A stretch of 64,000 nucleotides of DNA, from NCBI GenBank assembly GCA_964455525.1, contig CAYVWR010000003.1, positions 1 through 64,000 of the forward strand, in the 5' to 3' direction. Every line of letters begins with the position of its first letter. The first letter of the stretch is position 1. Below, piece by piece: positions 34,814 to 44,270 of the stretch. The position numbers and the translations under genes were made by a program. The stretch comes from JAFDZV01 sp964455525 (lineage in GTDB: Bacteria > Bacteroidota > Ignavibacteria > OLB7). The notes below the pieces were generated by a model that was not told where the DNA came from, made no database searches, and was given only the letters and a program-made list of their open reading frames with translations.

Positions 34814-35167
34814 TCATCCCGGATCGCTACGGGATGATCCTCCGGCCTCTTCCGGCATCATGTTCGGGATGGGTGGTTTCGGCAGGAAGTGCACGGCCAC
34901 CAGGCAGACCACCATCGTTTCGATCACAAAAAACAGGATCTCCTCGATCGGGAGATTCAGCACGCGAACGAGGACACGTCCCTCGTCGAACTCCCAGATC
35001 TTTTCCCCGACCGCCCAGTTGTCCCAGGGAATGGTGAACGCCAGCACGATCAGGCAGATAATCCCGATCCATCGTAGGTGCACGCGCTGCAAACGCTTCC
35101 GGCCGGTCCATAGAAGAACGGCGATCAGCGGAAGGTTGAAGAAAAGATGAAATTCCAGATAGGTCAT
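34814..35167 (-). CDS. crtYc: lycopene beta-cyclase subunit, CrtYc-like
   Basis: ATG 35167 (MTYLEFHLFFNLP) is the natural family start, giving 117 aa; the frame farther upstream lacks homology. Hydrophobic segments lie at ~5-20, ~29-49 and ~78-98. The signature PIEEILFFVIET (~72-83) and IWEFDEGRVL are as in CrtYc/CrtYd and in the N-terminal half of fused CrtYcd. It acts with the neighbouring subunit as a membrane heterodimer. The C-terminal ~15 residues (proline/serine) are variable. Confidence 0.82.
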   Translation of the reverse strand: MTYLEFHLFFNLPLIAVLLWTGRKRLQRVHLRWIGIICLIVLAFTIPWDNWAVGEKIWEFDEGRVLVRVLNLPIEEILFFVIETMVVCLVAVHFLPKPPIPNMMPEEAGGSSRSDPG

Positions 35168-35322
35168 ACATATCCTTCTGCAAAAGCATGGCCAGTGGCA
35201 TGCCCCTCTGTTGCGGCAGGATGAGCGCAGAGAAGGAGGGGCAGATCCATAAACAACCGATCGGGCGAACAAGTTCACCGATCGGCGCTCCACCGGGGTG
35301 ATAGTGCGGTGGCAGCACGATG

Positions 35323-38307
35323 TTACCGCCGCACCATCAGCCTGCGTGCCACCGTTGTATCGCCCACGCTTAGGATGCAGAGATATGCGCCGTTTGGCAG
35401 ATCCCCCGTTTCAACCGGCAGCATCGTGGCTCCGGCTATGCCTCTATGCGTGGGAATCTCGGCCACGGTACGTCCCAGCATATCGCAGATCCTCCCATGA
35501 ATCATCGCTCCGCCGTTGGGAATCATCAGATTGATGGCGGCCGTTGCGCTGGCGGGATTCGGGTGGATCTCGCCGATACGGGTCGTGGTGACGGCTGTGT
35601 TCACCTGGCTGCTGCTAGTGTCGGTGCCCAGGGAAAATCGTTGCTCCACACCAAACCAGGGGGTTCTTTCCATGCCCAGGTTGATCGTGACGCGCCAGGA
35701 GCCGGAGGTTGTCCGTGTGGCCGGGATGATGCGGCCGGTTGGCTGCGCAGTGGAGTCGAGCGGGTAGATCAGGAGCGAATCGGCCGCCGTATGGAAGTTC
35801 ACGCCAAGCGTTACCGACTCCATCTGTACCGGCGCGGTTCCCCAGCGTTTGCCGAGGCTGGAATCGCCGAATTGCCAGAGCGCGTCGGTATTGAGCGCCC
35901 TGGTTGTAATCGTAAGGAGCGATCGGCGGGCGCTATCGAGCGCAGATGAATCGAGCGTGCTCCAGAGATAGGTGACATGCTGGCCTCCACCGCTCCAGCT
36001 TATCCCCAGGTTGCCGGTGCGTATCGTGCCGCTCTGGCCGACCGCCCCGCTTGCGCCTTGTATATGGGGTGTGGTAAGCTGGATGATCCCCTTGGTGATA
36101 TCAAGTTTGATCTGGCGGGTATCGCTTTCGATGTTGTCATCGCTTGGCATCGTCACGTAATAATCGTCGGCGGTGTAATGCCGGGATGCGGTAAAGGAGT
36201 CTATGCGTACGGCGTTTACCAGATTGGCGACCGCGCTGAACGAGCCGTCGATCTGAAAGAAACCGCGCGATGAATAGACCGCTGGCTGGTTGCGCAGGTC
36301 GGCAGCGTCATGGCGGATGCGGATGGTCCGCTCTGCCGGGGCGATCCACTGCTGGCGCATTGCCAGGGAGACCTGCGGCAGCAGCGCACAGATCGAGGGG
36401 TCGGCGATAATGCTGGAGAAATCATCTTTGAATATCTGCCGCCGGTTTTTCATATCCTGCGCCCGATCGCTGTAGGTATATAGATAGATGCCATCCCAGT
36501 CGTGAAGCGAGGCATAGGAGGGGAGAAAGAGCATCATCTCGGAGCGATAACGGTTCGGGAAGATGTGCAGGTACGACTCCGCGATAAACGGCTTGCCGGT
36601 TATCGCGTTGCGGGAAAACTCGGGGATCTTCTGATCGCGATAGCGGAGCACAGAGTAGTTCCGAATCACCCAGGTGGAGTCGGTATAGGTTGCCCCCTGG
36701 GTTCTGCTGCCGTTGTAATCCCACTGCGCGGTCTCGCTGGTGAACTCATATTCCGATTGCGTCCAGGTGTCCGCACTGCCTGCGGAGTTGTTTGTCCCGG
36801 CGATCAATGCCCGCACGCCGAGCGCTCGCAGATGCCGGTGCATCGTCCGATAGTAGTTGCGTGCAAGGGAGTCGTAGAAATCGCTCTGATCGTGCATCCT
36901 CCGTGTTGCCATCTTCGGCAGATCCCGGAATCTGGCGCGAATCACCGTATATGCCTCCAGGGTCTCTTCAGGCTCAAGCCCTTCCCGTCCGGTCTCCTGA
37001 ATGCTCACGCCGTCGAGCATGATATCGCCCAGCGTGCGGCCGATATAAAATCGAAGGATCGTCGAGATGCTATCGGTGCCGGAAGAGCGGAAGGTGAACT
37101 CGAAGCTCTTCCATGCCGTTGTCAGGTCTATCGTCTCGTTCAGCCCAAAGTTCTCGCTTGGCGCAGAACCACGCATCATCACCACACGAATCTGCCGTCC
37201 GCCCGCCGAGTCGGTCTTTGCCTTGAACCGGACGCGGTAGATGCCCTCTTTGCGCACACGCAGTCCCTGCTGTTCAAGATAGATGCGCCCTTCGTTGCCG
37301 TTAACCTTTCTAACCGCCACTCGCATGGTATAAGCCCCTTCTCCCGGCGGCACGTCGCCTCCTTGCATAAGCACCATAGTGGCCTGTGCCCCCTCGCCGA
37401 CCTGAAGATTCCAGTTGTCGGTGAACGACTCGAACCCGGGATTTTTCACGATGTTCGGGCCTACCGATGGTATGCCCTCCCGATAGGCCGAGCGCAATGC
37501 GGCGGTCGAGGCATGGCGCCTCTTCAGGAAATCCGTGAAGAGCGTGTCCAGGAGCCGGGAGTGATGATAGCTCAGAACGCTCGCCCGCTGGTTCAGCCGA
37601 TCGTTCACCCAATGATCGTACAGGGAATTCTGGTCGGAAACGGTTATCAGCGCTATAACCGGGTCATCGGCATAGCGCCTTGCGGTGTAGGGGTTCCGGT
37701 GGTTGAAGAGCGCCGTCATATACCGTTGCTGCATCTGCTGCAACGGCTCTGAGAAATAGCTGATGTAGTGGCCGTAGCCGTATGTGGAATCCTGGCCGGG
37801 AACCTTGTCGTCGCGACGGGGGGTGTTGCGGGATTTTACGACGAAATGCGCTCGGATGCCGTTCTGCTTGAGCTGATAGAGAAACCAGTCGAGCTTCTTC
37901 ATCTGGCTTGCGGAGAGCGTGTCGGATCGGTTGCCCGGGGCGAGCGCCGAAGCGCTATTGGAGTTGATATGATCGAAGTAATTGAACCGGACCATGTTCA
38001 CCCCGAGCTTTCGGAGTCGCCGTGCCGTTGCGATAGCGTCGATGCTGTCCGGGAAACAGGCGGAGTTGATGAGGCTTACGCCAACAAATCGCGCACGGGT
38101 TCCGTCCGGCCATTGAAGATGGCCGTCGGCAGATGCTTCAAGAAACCCACGGCGGTCGATGTCCTCGATCGGCAGCTCCGGCAGCCATGCCGAGCCGGAG
38201 GAGTCGTAGCTCGGCAGCACGATATCGAATGGCTGTACCAGTGGCTGCGCTGCGGCGACCACCGAGAGCATCATACAGAGAGCGCACAGAGATAAAGCTT
38301 GCTTCAT
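35323..38307 (-). CDS. secreted glycosidase-like protein with type IX sorting domain (994 aa)
   Basis: The start is ATG 38307, before a signal peptide (~1-20, ending VAAAQ). A TIM-barrel (GH-A clan-like) region begins at ~55 (FVGVSLIN, LGVNMVRFNYFDH). Where clan members have N-E-N at the acid/base position, this protein has D225-Q226-N227 (ITVSDQNSL). The likely nucleophile E577 is kept (KPFIAESYL). A CBM4/9-like beta sandwich (~288-437) is inserted between the two halves of the barrel. After Ig-like beta regions the chain ends in a type IX sorting domain (~915-994; HPNPASATAAI, DMLGRTV, LPNGAYLCIL, RRLMVRR). It should be displayed or secreted by T9SS; catalysis is doubtful. Confidence 0.85.
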   Translation of the reverse strand: MKQALSLCALCMMLSVVAAAQPLVQPFDIVLPSYDSSGSAWLPELPIEDIDRRGFLEASADGHLQWPDGTRARFVGVSLINSACFPDSIDAIATARRLRKLGVNMVRFNYFDHINSNSASALAPGNRSDTLSASQMKKLDWFLYQLKQNGIRAHFVVKSRNTPRRDDKVPGQDSTYGYGHYISYFSEPLQQMQQRYMTALFNHRNPYTARRYADDPVIALITVSDQNSLYDHWVNDRLNQRASVLSYHHSRLLDTLFTDFLKRRHASTAALRSAYREGIPSVGPNIVKNPGFESFTDNWNLQVGEGAQATMVLMQGGDVPPGEGAYTMRVAVRKVNGNEGRIYLEQQGLRVRKEGIYRVRFKAKTDSAGGRQIRVVMMRGSAPSENFGLNETIDLTTAWKSFEFTFRSSGTDSISTILRFYIGRTLGDIMLDGVSIQETGREGLEPEETLEAYTVIRARFRDLPKMATRRMHDQSDFYDSLARNYYRTMHRHLRALGVRALIAGTNNSAGSADTWTQSEYEFTSETAQWDYNGSRTQGATYTDSTWVIRNYSVLRYRDQKIPEFSRNAITGKPFIAESYLHIFPNRYRSEMMLFLPSYASLHDWDGIYLYTYSDRAQDMKNRRQIFKDDFSSIIADPSICALLPQVSLAMRQQWIAPAERTIRIRHDAADLRNQPAVYSSRGFFQIDGSFSAVANLVNAVRIDSFTASRHYTADDYYVTMPSDDNIESDTRQIKLDITKGIIQLTTPHIQGASGAVGQSGTIRTGNLGISWSGGGQHVTYLWSTLDSSALDSARRSLLTITTRALNTDALWQFGDSSLGKRWGTAPVQMESVTLGVNFHTAADSLLIYPLDSTAQPTGRIIPATRTTSGSWRVTINLGMERTPWFGVEQRFSLGTDTSSSQVNTAVTTTRIGEIHPNPASATAAINLMIPNGGAMIHGRICDMLGRTVAEIPTHRGIAGATMLPVETGDLPNGAYLCILSVGDTTVARRLMVRR

Positions 38308-38751
38308 AGCAGTTGGTACAAAGGCGTATATGTGCGGGGCGAGATGGGACGGACGGTAATCGGTTGTTCGGGGCGCGGCCCGGACCCTGGCCACACCTGG
38401 GGTTCCGGGGAGCCTCACCGGAGTGCGAGACGGTTCCGGCAGGCCATCGTGTGTGGCCAGGGAGAACGCACCGGACTGGCGTGCTCCGTGCGTTTGTGCT
38501 GCCGGACGTCGTAAGATAGGGGAGGCGATGGCAAAATCCAGCCTGCTGATGTGTGGCGATGCGGTGATGATGGGAGGAGCCTGCAAAACCGCCTCTGTTC
38601 CTGGCTGCCGGGGGCATTGCCACGGCGTTGCCGGGTGCGATTATGGGCATCACGAAGGCGCTTCCCGAGATAGTGGTGATATGGCGCTGGCAGCCTTCCT
38701 GAGTGTGGGAAGGGCTGCCATGCGTGTGCGGCACACCTCCGGCAGAGCCTC
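38308..38751. other. intergenic stretch
   Basis: No gene is supported. A probable terminator for the lipoprotein gene lies at 38689-38719. Confidence 0.35.
38689..38719 (-). terminator. hairpin after the 138-aa lipoprotein gene
   Basis: GGCAGCCTTCC (38689-38699) pairs with GGAAGGGCTGCC (38708-38719) with one bulged base. Confidence 0.5.
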
Positions 38752-39168
38752 TTATGGCTGCTTCTTCAGCACAAGCTCAAACGACCCTCTGCGGAGCTGT
38801 TCGGTTGTGCGGATCTCATCGTTCACCATATGCATCGGCTCGAAGAAGATTGCTCCCTGTATGTGGAACAGGATGGTATCGCCGGTGATCGTATAGGTGC
38901 CGTTAAGATCACGGTCGCTTGCCGTACCATCTCCGTACGGGATATGCTGGCGACCTGAAGTTGTTCCGTCATCGTTCAGCCGTAGCTCAATAAATCCACC
39001 GCGTGCTCCTACGTCATCCGGGCCATCGTTCGGCGCAGGGATGATGAAGGTGGTGCTCTTGTACGTGCCTTTGATCGACTGTGGCTCAACCGGAATGATA
39101 TCACATCCGGCTACTGCGAGAAGAATGGGGAAGAGGGTGAGAAGGGCAAGGACGGGACGGCGTATCAT
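38752..39168 (-). CDS. lipoprotein of unknown function (138 aa)
   Basis: ATG 39168 has GGAG six bases upstream, better than ATG 39180. The N-terminus MIRRPVLALLTLFPILLAVAGC ends in a lipobox. The rest is a small beta-rich domain with repeated short strands (GTYKSTTFIIPAP, GFIELRLNDDGTTSGR, LNGTYTITGDTILFHIQG, MVNDEIRTTEQLRRGSFELV) like lipocalin/META-type small lipoprotein domains. It is probably at the outer membrane, and the function is not known. Confidence 0.7.
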   Translation of the reverse strand: MIRRPVLALLTLFPILLAVAGCDIIPVEPQSIKGTYKSTTFIIPAPNDGPDDVGARGGFIELRLNDDGTTSGRQHIPYGDGTASDRDLNGTYTITGDTILFHIQGAIFFEPMHMVNDEIRTTEQLRRGSFELVLKKQP

Positions 39169-39302
39169 ATCAGACTCCATAAAGGTAAGTGATCGAGTCA
39201 TCGCGCTACACCATGACGTCGGTGGCAATAGCGTGTAACCTCAGGAGCACGCCTCGGGTGTCGGGACTATGCCGTCGATGAATGTTGAGACCTGCGAGCG
39301 GC

Positions 39303-39959
39303 TCAGCACCGTTCGAGGATATATACGTTCTCGGTCAGCTCGGTGATCCCGCGTTGTTTGAATCTGGGGTTCTCTTCGAGCGCATCGGTGCTCGATGCCA
39401 TGCGAACCTTGAACGTCCCTCCGAAGATTCTTCTGATTTCTTCCTCTGAAACCGAGAACGGAGGGCCGCTCATCTGTTCCTCCGGGTATTCCGCGGTGAT
39501 AAGGAGGGTGCGCGCACCCGATGGCATAAGCGCGCCCATCTGCCGGGCATAGCGGTCCCGCATCTCCTTTGGCATCGCTATCAGCGCGGCCCGATCATAT
39601 GCGGAGGAGATCCCGTCGATATCCGTGCTCTGCACCGCAAAAAAATCGCCTTGCAGGATCTCGATACCATCGCTTCGATAGCGGACAAACCTATTCTGTG
39701 GTTCGATCTCGAACGGGATGCCGTTCTCGTGAAAGAATGCCGTGGCTGCAATCTCGCTCAGTTCCACCCCCACCACCCTGTATCCCTGCTCCCGCAGCCA
39801 GAGCATATCAAGGCTCTTGCCGCAGAGCGGGACCAGCATTGTTGAGCCGGGAGGCGCTTCCAGGCTTTGAAAGAAGTCCTGGAGATGGCGGTTGATCTGA
39901 TGCTGATGAAAACCGATGGTATGATTCTGCCATCGGCCGATCCAGAAGCTGGGATTCAT
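39303..39959 (-). CDS. tpm: thiopurine S-methyltransferase family protein
   Basis: ATG 39959 (MNPSFWIGRWQN) gives 218 aa, the usual TPMT length. Family phrases are W.GRW......FH....N..L (FWIGRWQNHTIGFHQHQINRHL, positions ~5-26), LVPLCGKSLDMLWL (42-55; SAM site), VVGVELSEIA, and YDRAALIAMP with DRYA. It transfers methyl from SAM to thiols or to selenium/tellurium oxyanions in the bacterial members. Detoxification is the likely role. It stands alone between two other minus-strand genes. Confidence 0.9.
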   Translation of the reverse strand: MNPSFWIGRWQNHTIGFHQHQINRHLQDFFQSLEAPPGSTMLVPLCGKSLDMLWLREQGYRVVGVELSEIAATAFFHENGIPFEIEPQNRFVRYRSDGIEILQGDFFAVQSTDIDGISSAYDRAALIAMPKEMRDRYARQMGALMPSGARTLLITAEYPEEQMSGPPFSVSEEEIRRIFGGTFKVRMASSTDALEENPRFKQRGITELTENVYILERC

Positions 39960-40162
39960 ACTGTTGGGGATGATAAGGTGTGATGCGGGCTGCTTGAATG
40001 TGGACGTTATGTGTGCAGAAGAGCGCTCTGCCGATTGTCCTTCTGTTGGTTCTGATTGGTGTATGCACAATCATGTGGCATATCCTTTTCCCGCCGCTGC
40101 GGTGCCGGTGCTGCAATGCATTCCATATCGGGCGCATCTACAGACATGGTACGGAGCAAGGG

Positions 40163-40196
40163 AGGAGCACCATCACACTGGTGCGATGGTGCTCCT
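40163..40196 (-). terminator. hairpin after the OmpA/VWA gene
   Basis: AGGAGCACCATC (40163-40174) is perfectly inverted at 40185-40196. Placed 43 bases after the stop of the large minus-strand gene. Confidence 0.6.
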
Positions 40197-40239
40197 TCTC
40201 GCGTTCCTACTCTCTTCGGGATACTGGTGCGGGCGCGGA

Positions 40240-43062
40240 TCAGCGAACCAGCTTGAACTCCACGCGACGGTTCAGCGCCCGGCCTTCATCGGTATCGTTC
40301 GGGGCGATCGGCACCTGTTTGCCATAACCGTGGGCGCGGAGCCGTTCCTGTGCAACGCCCTTGTCCACCAGATATCGCACCACCGATTTTGCTCGGTTCT
40401 CCGAAAGGATCTGGTTATCGCGATCACTGCCGATCGCATCGGTATGCGCGCCGATCTCCACCTTGATCGTCGGGTATTCCGCCATAAGGGCCGCAAGGCG
40501 ATCAATCTCGATAAAGCTCTCCGGCTTCAGATCCCACTTGGCGAAATCAAAGAAGATATTCCGCACCTTGAACGTGGCTCCGGTAGCAATGGCCGCCTCG
40601 ATGGAGGTCACGTTCAGATCCTGTGTCAGATCGCGCTGGCGCGATACCGTGCCGGCATCGATCTCCACCACATTGGGCACATAATTCGGATTGATTGCCG
40701 ATACCCGGAGGGAGTGCCCCTCGGGAATAGGCGTGGAGTAGTGCCCGTCGGCACCGCTTCGCACGCTTACCAGGCGCTCGCCGGTGATCGCGTCCTCGAC
40801 GCGTACCTCTGCCGATACCGGCGCTCCCTGCTCATCCTGTACGCGGCCCATCAGGGTGGTAGGACGGATGCGAAGCGTAAAGTCGCGAACCACTGTATCA
40901 CCCTGGCGCACCGCCGTCAGGTCCACGGTTTCCGAGAGCGGGAGATAGCGATCACCAGAGGCCTCCGCAGAGTAGCTCAGCCCCTCGGCTATCTCGATCT
41001 CGTACTCGCCGGTGGTCCCGTTCACCGCAACTGCAATGCGATTGCCGCCGTTGCTCAGCCAGAGCGGCACCGGTGCCGGGCGTCCGGTCACATCGCGCAG
41101 GCGTCCCCGCATAAGGGTCACCTTGGGGGCTGCCTCCTTCATGCGCGACTCATAGGTGAGCTGATAGATCGTCGTGACATCGGCGCCGATATCATCCAGC
41201 ACGGAGTTGAACGGTGCATTGATGTTATACTCGCGACCGAGCGACAGACGTGTCATCACCGCGCCATTGTTATTGCACGGGTTGCCGATGCTGTACAGTC
41301 GTGCGTGCGTGTCCCAGAGCATCTGGGTCAGATCCGGCTCGTTCAGACGAGCGTTATCCTGGATCGCCCAGTCGTCGGTGATGAGGATGAAGAGCCGCTG
41401 GGAGTTCGGGCGGAAGTTCATCTGTGTTGCCGCCTTGATCGCCAGCGAGGTGATCTCGTCGTTGCCGATGGCATCGGCCTTCACCATGAACTTCTTGAAC
41501 CTGTCAAAATCGGCTGTCGGGTGGAGCGTGTCGTAGATCATGCCACCATAAAGGACGCCGCCGATGTGATAGTCTGCGCCACGGGTGGCCATGCTGTTGA
41601 CAAAGCTCTGCACATTGGCGCGGACCGAGTTGATCTCATCGCGCATGCTGCCGGAGCAGTCGAGGATGATGACCACATCGACCGGCACATTGAAGCTGGA
41701 GTCGATCGGCCGTACCGAGGTGATCTTCATCAGCGAATCGCGGAAGCGGAAGTCGTTGAGTCCCAGGCCCCGTACATTGCGTCCGGCGTTGTCGGTCACC
41801 TGGAGCAGAAGCGATACCTCCGGGAACTTCTCGGCATTGACCGCCTGAATGCCAATGGAGTGTCCCTGCCGGGTTAGAAGCGCCAGCGAGTCGCTGCTCT
41901 GGAGTTCGGCATTGCGAATACGGGTGGAGTAATACTCCTGCCGTATGGCCTTGTACAGATCGTGTGGGTTTGGCGAAAGCTCGCGAAGCTTGCTGGTAAG
42001 CTCGGTGTACGGCGCCCCCGAGGCGGAGAGCACCGATGCAAGGCCGGAAGGGGAGTCGAACTCCATGCCGGTTCCATCGCACGGCCTGATAAGCGCTGTG
42101 GGGGATGGAAGCGCATCATTTGTTGGAACCCGGTAATAGAGTTCATCGGGGGTGTACGCCCGCTCCGGCGCCCAGCCGCGCCTGTTACGGCCGGTGGTTG
42201 CAAGCGCATCAGAGATCCCGGCGTCGAGGTCGTTATCGGTGCTTGCATAGCGTACCAGGAGCAGCCCTCCCAGCAGGCCGGTGGAGCGGCTTATCTCGCC
42301 GATCGTGCCGCCGCCAACGTTGGCGCTCGATCCGGCATACATAAGCTCCACCCCTGCGCGGATGCTGCTGCGTGTGAGGTCGTACTGGCCGCTGAGCCGG
42401 AGCTGATTATCGAAGATGCCAAGGCTGATCCCCAGGCCGGCCCGGAACGGTTCGTAGCCGAAGAGCGTATCGGCCTTGTCATAGCGGGTGGTCCCGTAGA
42501 TGGTGCCCCAGTCTGCGAAGCGATAGGCCGCGTTGCCGTTGAATCCGATGCCGTTGTCGTTGTTCGATGTGATGTTCGATACCGTCAGCGAGGCCAGTAG
42601 ATGCTCGAACGGGTGCATGGTGGCCGAGACCGAAATCTCTCCGCTTTTCAGGAAGCCGCCCGCATCGAGCCATCTGTTGCTTGCGCCGATCCAGAACGAT
42701 TCCTCGGCAATGGGAAATCCAAACCCCACGAAATACTGTTTCGGGAGTGCGAGCATGCCGGCTGCAACGCTATCATCGAAGAGCGTGATAAGGCCGCCAC
42801 CAAACGGGCCTGCCTTGGCAAATGCCGCATATGGCTTTCCAGCAAAGGAGAACCGATCGCCATAGGGGAGCGACAGGAGAAGCTCATAGCCTCCCGGATC
42901 GGTTCCAAGAAGAGATGGGTTCCATCCTGTCGACGATGCATCGTTCAGCGAGCCGAGCGGACGATTTGTCATCTCGATAGGTGAAAACAGGATCTGCGCC
43001 TTGAGTCCTGTGCTGCCGAGCAACGTGAGCAGAATGAGGATAAGGGGATAACGCACTAGCAT
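40240..43062 (-). CDS. OmpA-like peptidoglycan-binding protein with VWA domain (940 aa)
   Basis: ATG 43062 with CGGAAC upstream; a signal peptide (~1-23) follows. The N-terminal ~300 residues alternate amphipathic strands as in an outer-membrane barrel (PorP/SprF-like in general style). A VWA domain starts at ~465 with an intact MIDAS motif (VIILDCSGSM). A carboxypeptidase-regulatory-like repeat (~755-830; LMGRVQDEQGAPVSAEVRV) precedes a C-terminal OmpA domain (~835-940; NIFFDFAKWDLKPES ... IGAHTDAIGSDRDN ... LSENRAKSVVRYL). The OmpA part binds peptidoglycan, while the VWA and barrel likely contact surface partners. Such barrel-VWA-OmpA fusions suggest a structural or secretion-related envelope role. 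Confidence 0.85.
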   Translation of the reverse strand: MLVRYPLILILLTLLGSTGLKAQILFSPIEMTNRPLGSLNDASSTGWNPSLLGTDPGGYELLLSLPYGDRFSFAGKPYAAFAKAGPFGGGLITLFDDSVAAGMLALPKQYFVGFGFPIAEESFWIGASNRWLDAGGFLKSGEISVSATMHPFEHLLASLTVSNITSNNDNGIGFNGNAAYRFADWGTIYGTTRYDKADTLFGYEPFRAGLGISLGIFDNQLRLSGQYDLTRSSIRAGVELMYAGSSANVGGGTIGEISRSTGLLGGLLLVRYASTDNDLDAGISDALATTGRNRRGWAPERAYTPDELYYRVPTNDALPSPTALIRPCDGTGMEFDSPSGLASVLSASGAPYTELTSKLRELSPNPHDLYKAIRQEYYSTRIRNAELQSSDSLALLTRQGHSIGIQAVNAEKFPEVSLLLQVTDNAGRNVRGLGLNDFRFRDSLMKITSVRPIDSSFNVPVDVVIILDCSGSMRDEINSVRANVQSFVNSMATRGADYHIGGVLYGGMIYDTLHPTADFDRFKKFMVKADAIGNDEITSLAIKAATQMNFRPNSQRLFILITDDWAIQDNARLNEPDLTQMLWDTHARLYSIGNPCNNNGAVMTRLSLGREYNINAPFNSVLDDIGADVTTIYQLTYESRMKEAAPKVTLMRGRLRDVTGRPAPVPLWLSNGGNRIAVAVNGTTGEYEIEIAEGLSYSAEASGDRYLPLSETVDLTAVRQGDTVVRDFTLRIRPTTLMGRVQDEQGAPVSAEVRVEDAITGERLVSVRSGADGHYSTPIPEGHSLRVSAINPNYVPNVVEIDAGTVSRQRDLTQDLNVTSIEAAIATGATFKVRNIFFDFAKWDLKPESFIEIDRLAALMAEYPTIKVEIGAHTDAIGSDRDNQILSENRAKSVVRYLVDKGVAQERLRAHGYGKQVPIAPNDTDEGRALNRRVEFKLVR

Positions 43063-43506
43063 GGTTCCGTTATAATCGAGCCTGTGGATGAAAAAAGCAC
43101 CGCGGGGCGAGTCCGGCAATGTTTTCCATCGTACTCGCAACCGGGGGGAGGGTCGGCGGCACGTTGGAGAGAGTTGATTGGGAGAGAGGATCAGCAGTCG
43201 ATCATCGGTTGGAATGCACAATGGCGTAGGAACGCTTTCATCCATTCCGGTGGGCAGGAGGCTTGGGATAGAGGCTCCATACCCCGTGATCCTCGTTTAT
43301 ATGCCTGATGTCTGTGGCTGGCAATGCCAGGATATGGTTGTATGGCTCTGCCGGTGGCCCCACCAGACTATGGTGCACCGTATGGCGGGGCGGATATGCT
43401 GCCTTCTGGACTGGTATCGCACATCGTGGTAGGAGCCACGGTGGCGCGCCGTGGTGCCAGCGGAGTTTCAGGTTCCCGCTCCGGGCCGCACGGCGCACAG
43501 TGCCGT
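43063..43506. other. intergenic stretch
   Basis: No gene is supported on either strand. It should contain the promoter of the OmpA/VWA gene. Confidence 0.3.
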
Positions 43507-44019
43507 TCAGTTTATACGGTTCAGCTTGATGGAAAACGAGCCATTTGTGATCGTCACCTTTTTTGTCGAGTCGCTTCGTTCGCTCAGCATGGCGTTGAAC
43601 GTCCCGTCCACAATCTCGCCATTGCTTCTGGTGATCGTGATGCTGCAATGGTCATCGTTGCCCAGGCAGTCGTACGTCAGCACGCTCGACCCGGACTCCG
43701 TGTAGACGATATTGATTGCATTGCCGCTCACGGTATGGGGGAATGGTCCCTTGTCGATGTCATAGTTGAATCGCAGCAGCACGGTCTTCGAGGGGGAGCC
43801 GGTCAACGTCTCGCCGAAAAGAACCTGTTTGGAGCCGACATCATAGGTTGACGCCAGAGAGCTGACATCCCACACCACCGTCTGGCCGTTGATGGTTGCC
43901 TTCAGCTCATTCCCGGTGCCTACATCGGGTCCGGTTGTGTCCTCTGTGCAGGCGCTCAACAAGAGTGCAGTTACCAGTGGCACCAGTGCAAGGTGATAAG
44001 CGCGCATATGTAGTCTCAT
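43507..44019 (-). CDS. lipoprotein of unknown function (170 aa)
   Basis: The N-terminus MRLHMRAYHLALVPLVTALLL runs into a lipobox (LSAC), making it a lipoprotein; Met5 is an alternative start. The mature part begins ELKATINGQTVVWDVSS and continues with short strands (VLLRFNYDIDKG, INIVYTESGSSVLTY, HCSITITRSNGEIVDGTFNAML, VTITNGSFSIKL). Such N-terminal ATINGxxW patterns are common in DUF6252-like Bacteroidota lipoproteins; the family is tentative. Two cysteines (C126 and C132 region, YDCLGNDDHC) could form a disulfide. Confidence 0.7.
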   Translation of the reverse strand: MRLHMRAYHLALVPLVTALLLSACTEDTTGPDVGTGNELKATINGQTVVWDVSSLASTYDVGSKQVLFGETLTGSPSKTVLLRFNYDIDKGPFPHTVSGNAINIVYTESGSSVLTYDCLGNDDHCSITITRSNGEIVDGTFNAMLSERSDSTKKVTITNGSFSIKLNRIN

Positions 44020-44270
44020 TTATAGTGCGATAAGTTCCCGACAATGATGACAGCGATCCATCATCATCCTTAAACATACTAAGCCCCGGCGATTTGGAGG
44101 GGGGCCAACGGGATGATAAACAGATAAAAAGTGCAGCAGCGCGAGAATCGGCCTGGGCGATCGGCGGGGGCATGTGGGGTAAAAAGAACCGATCACGTCG
44201 GTCCAGCGCATGCGCCGTTGATATGTGGCATGCCGGGGAGAAGCCTGCTATGCCTCTTGCGGGGGCCGGT

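Noticed and set aside
39964..41877. A 637-residue plus-strand frame over the OmpA/VWA gene
   Set aside because: Shadow of the minus-strand gene, whose VWA and OmpA motifs are unmistakable.
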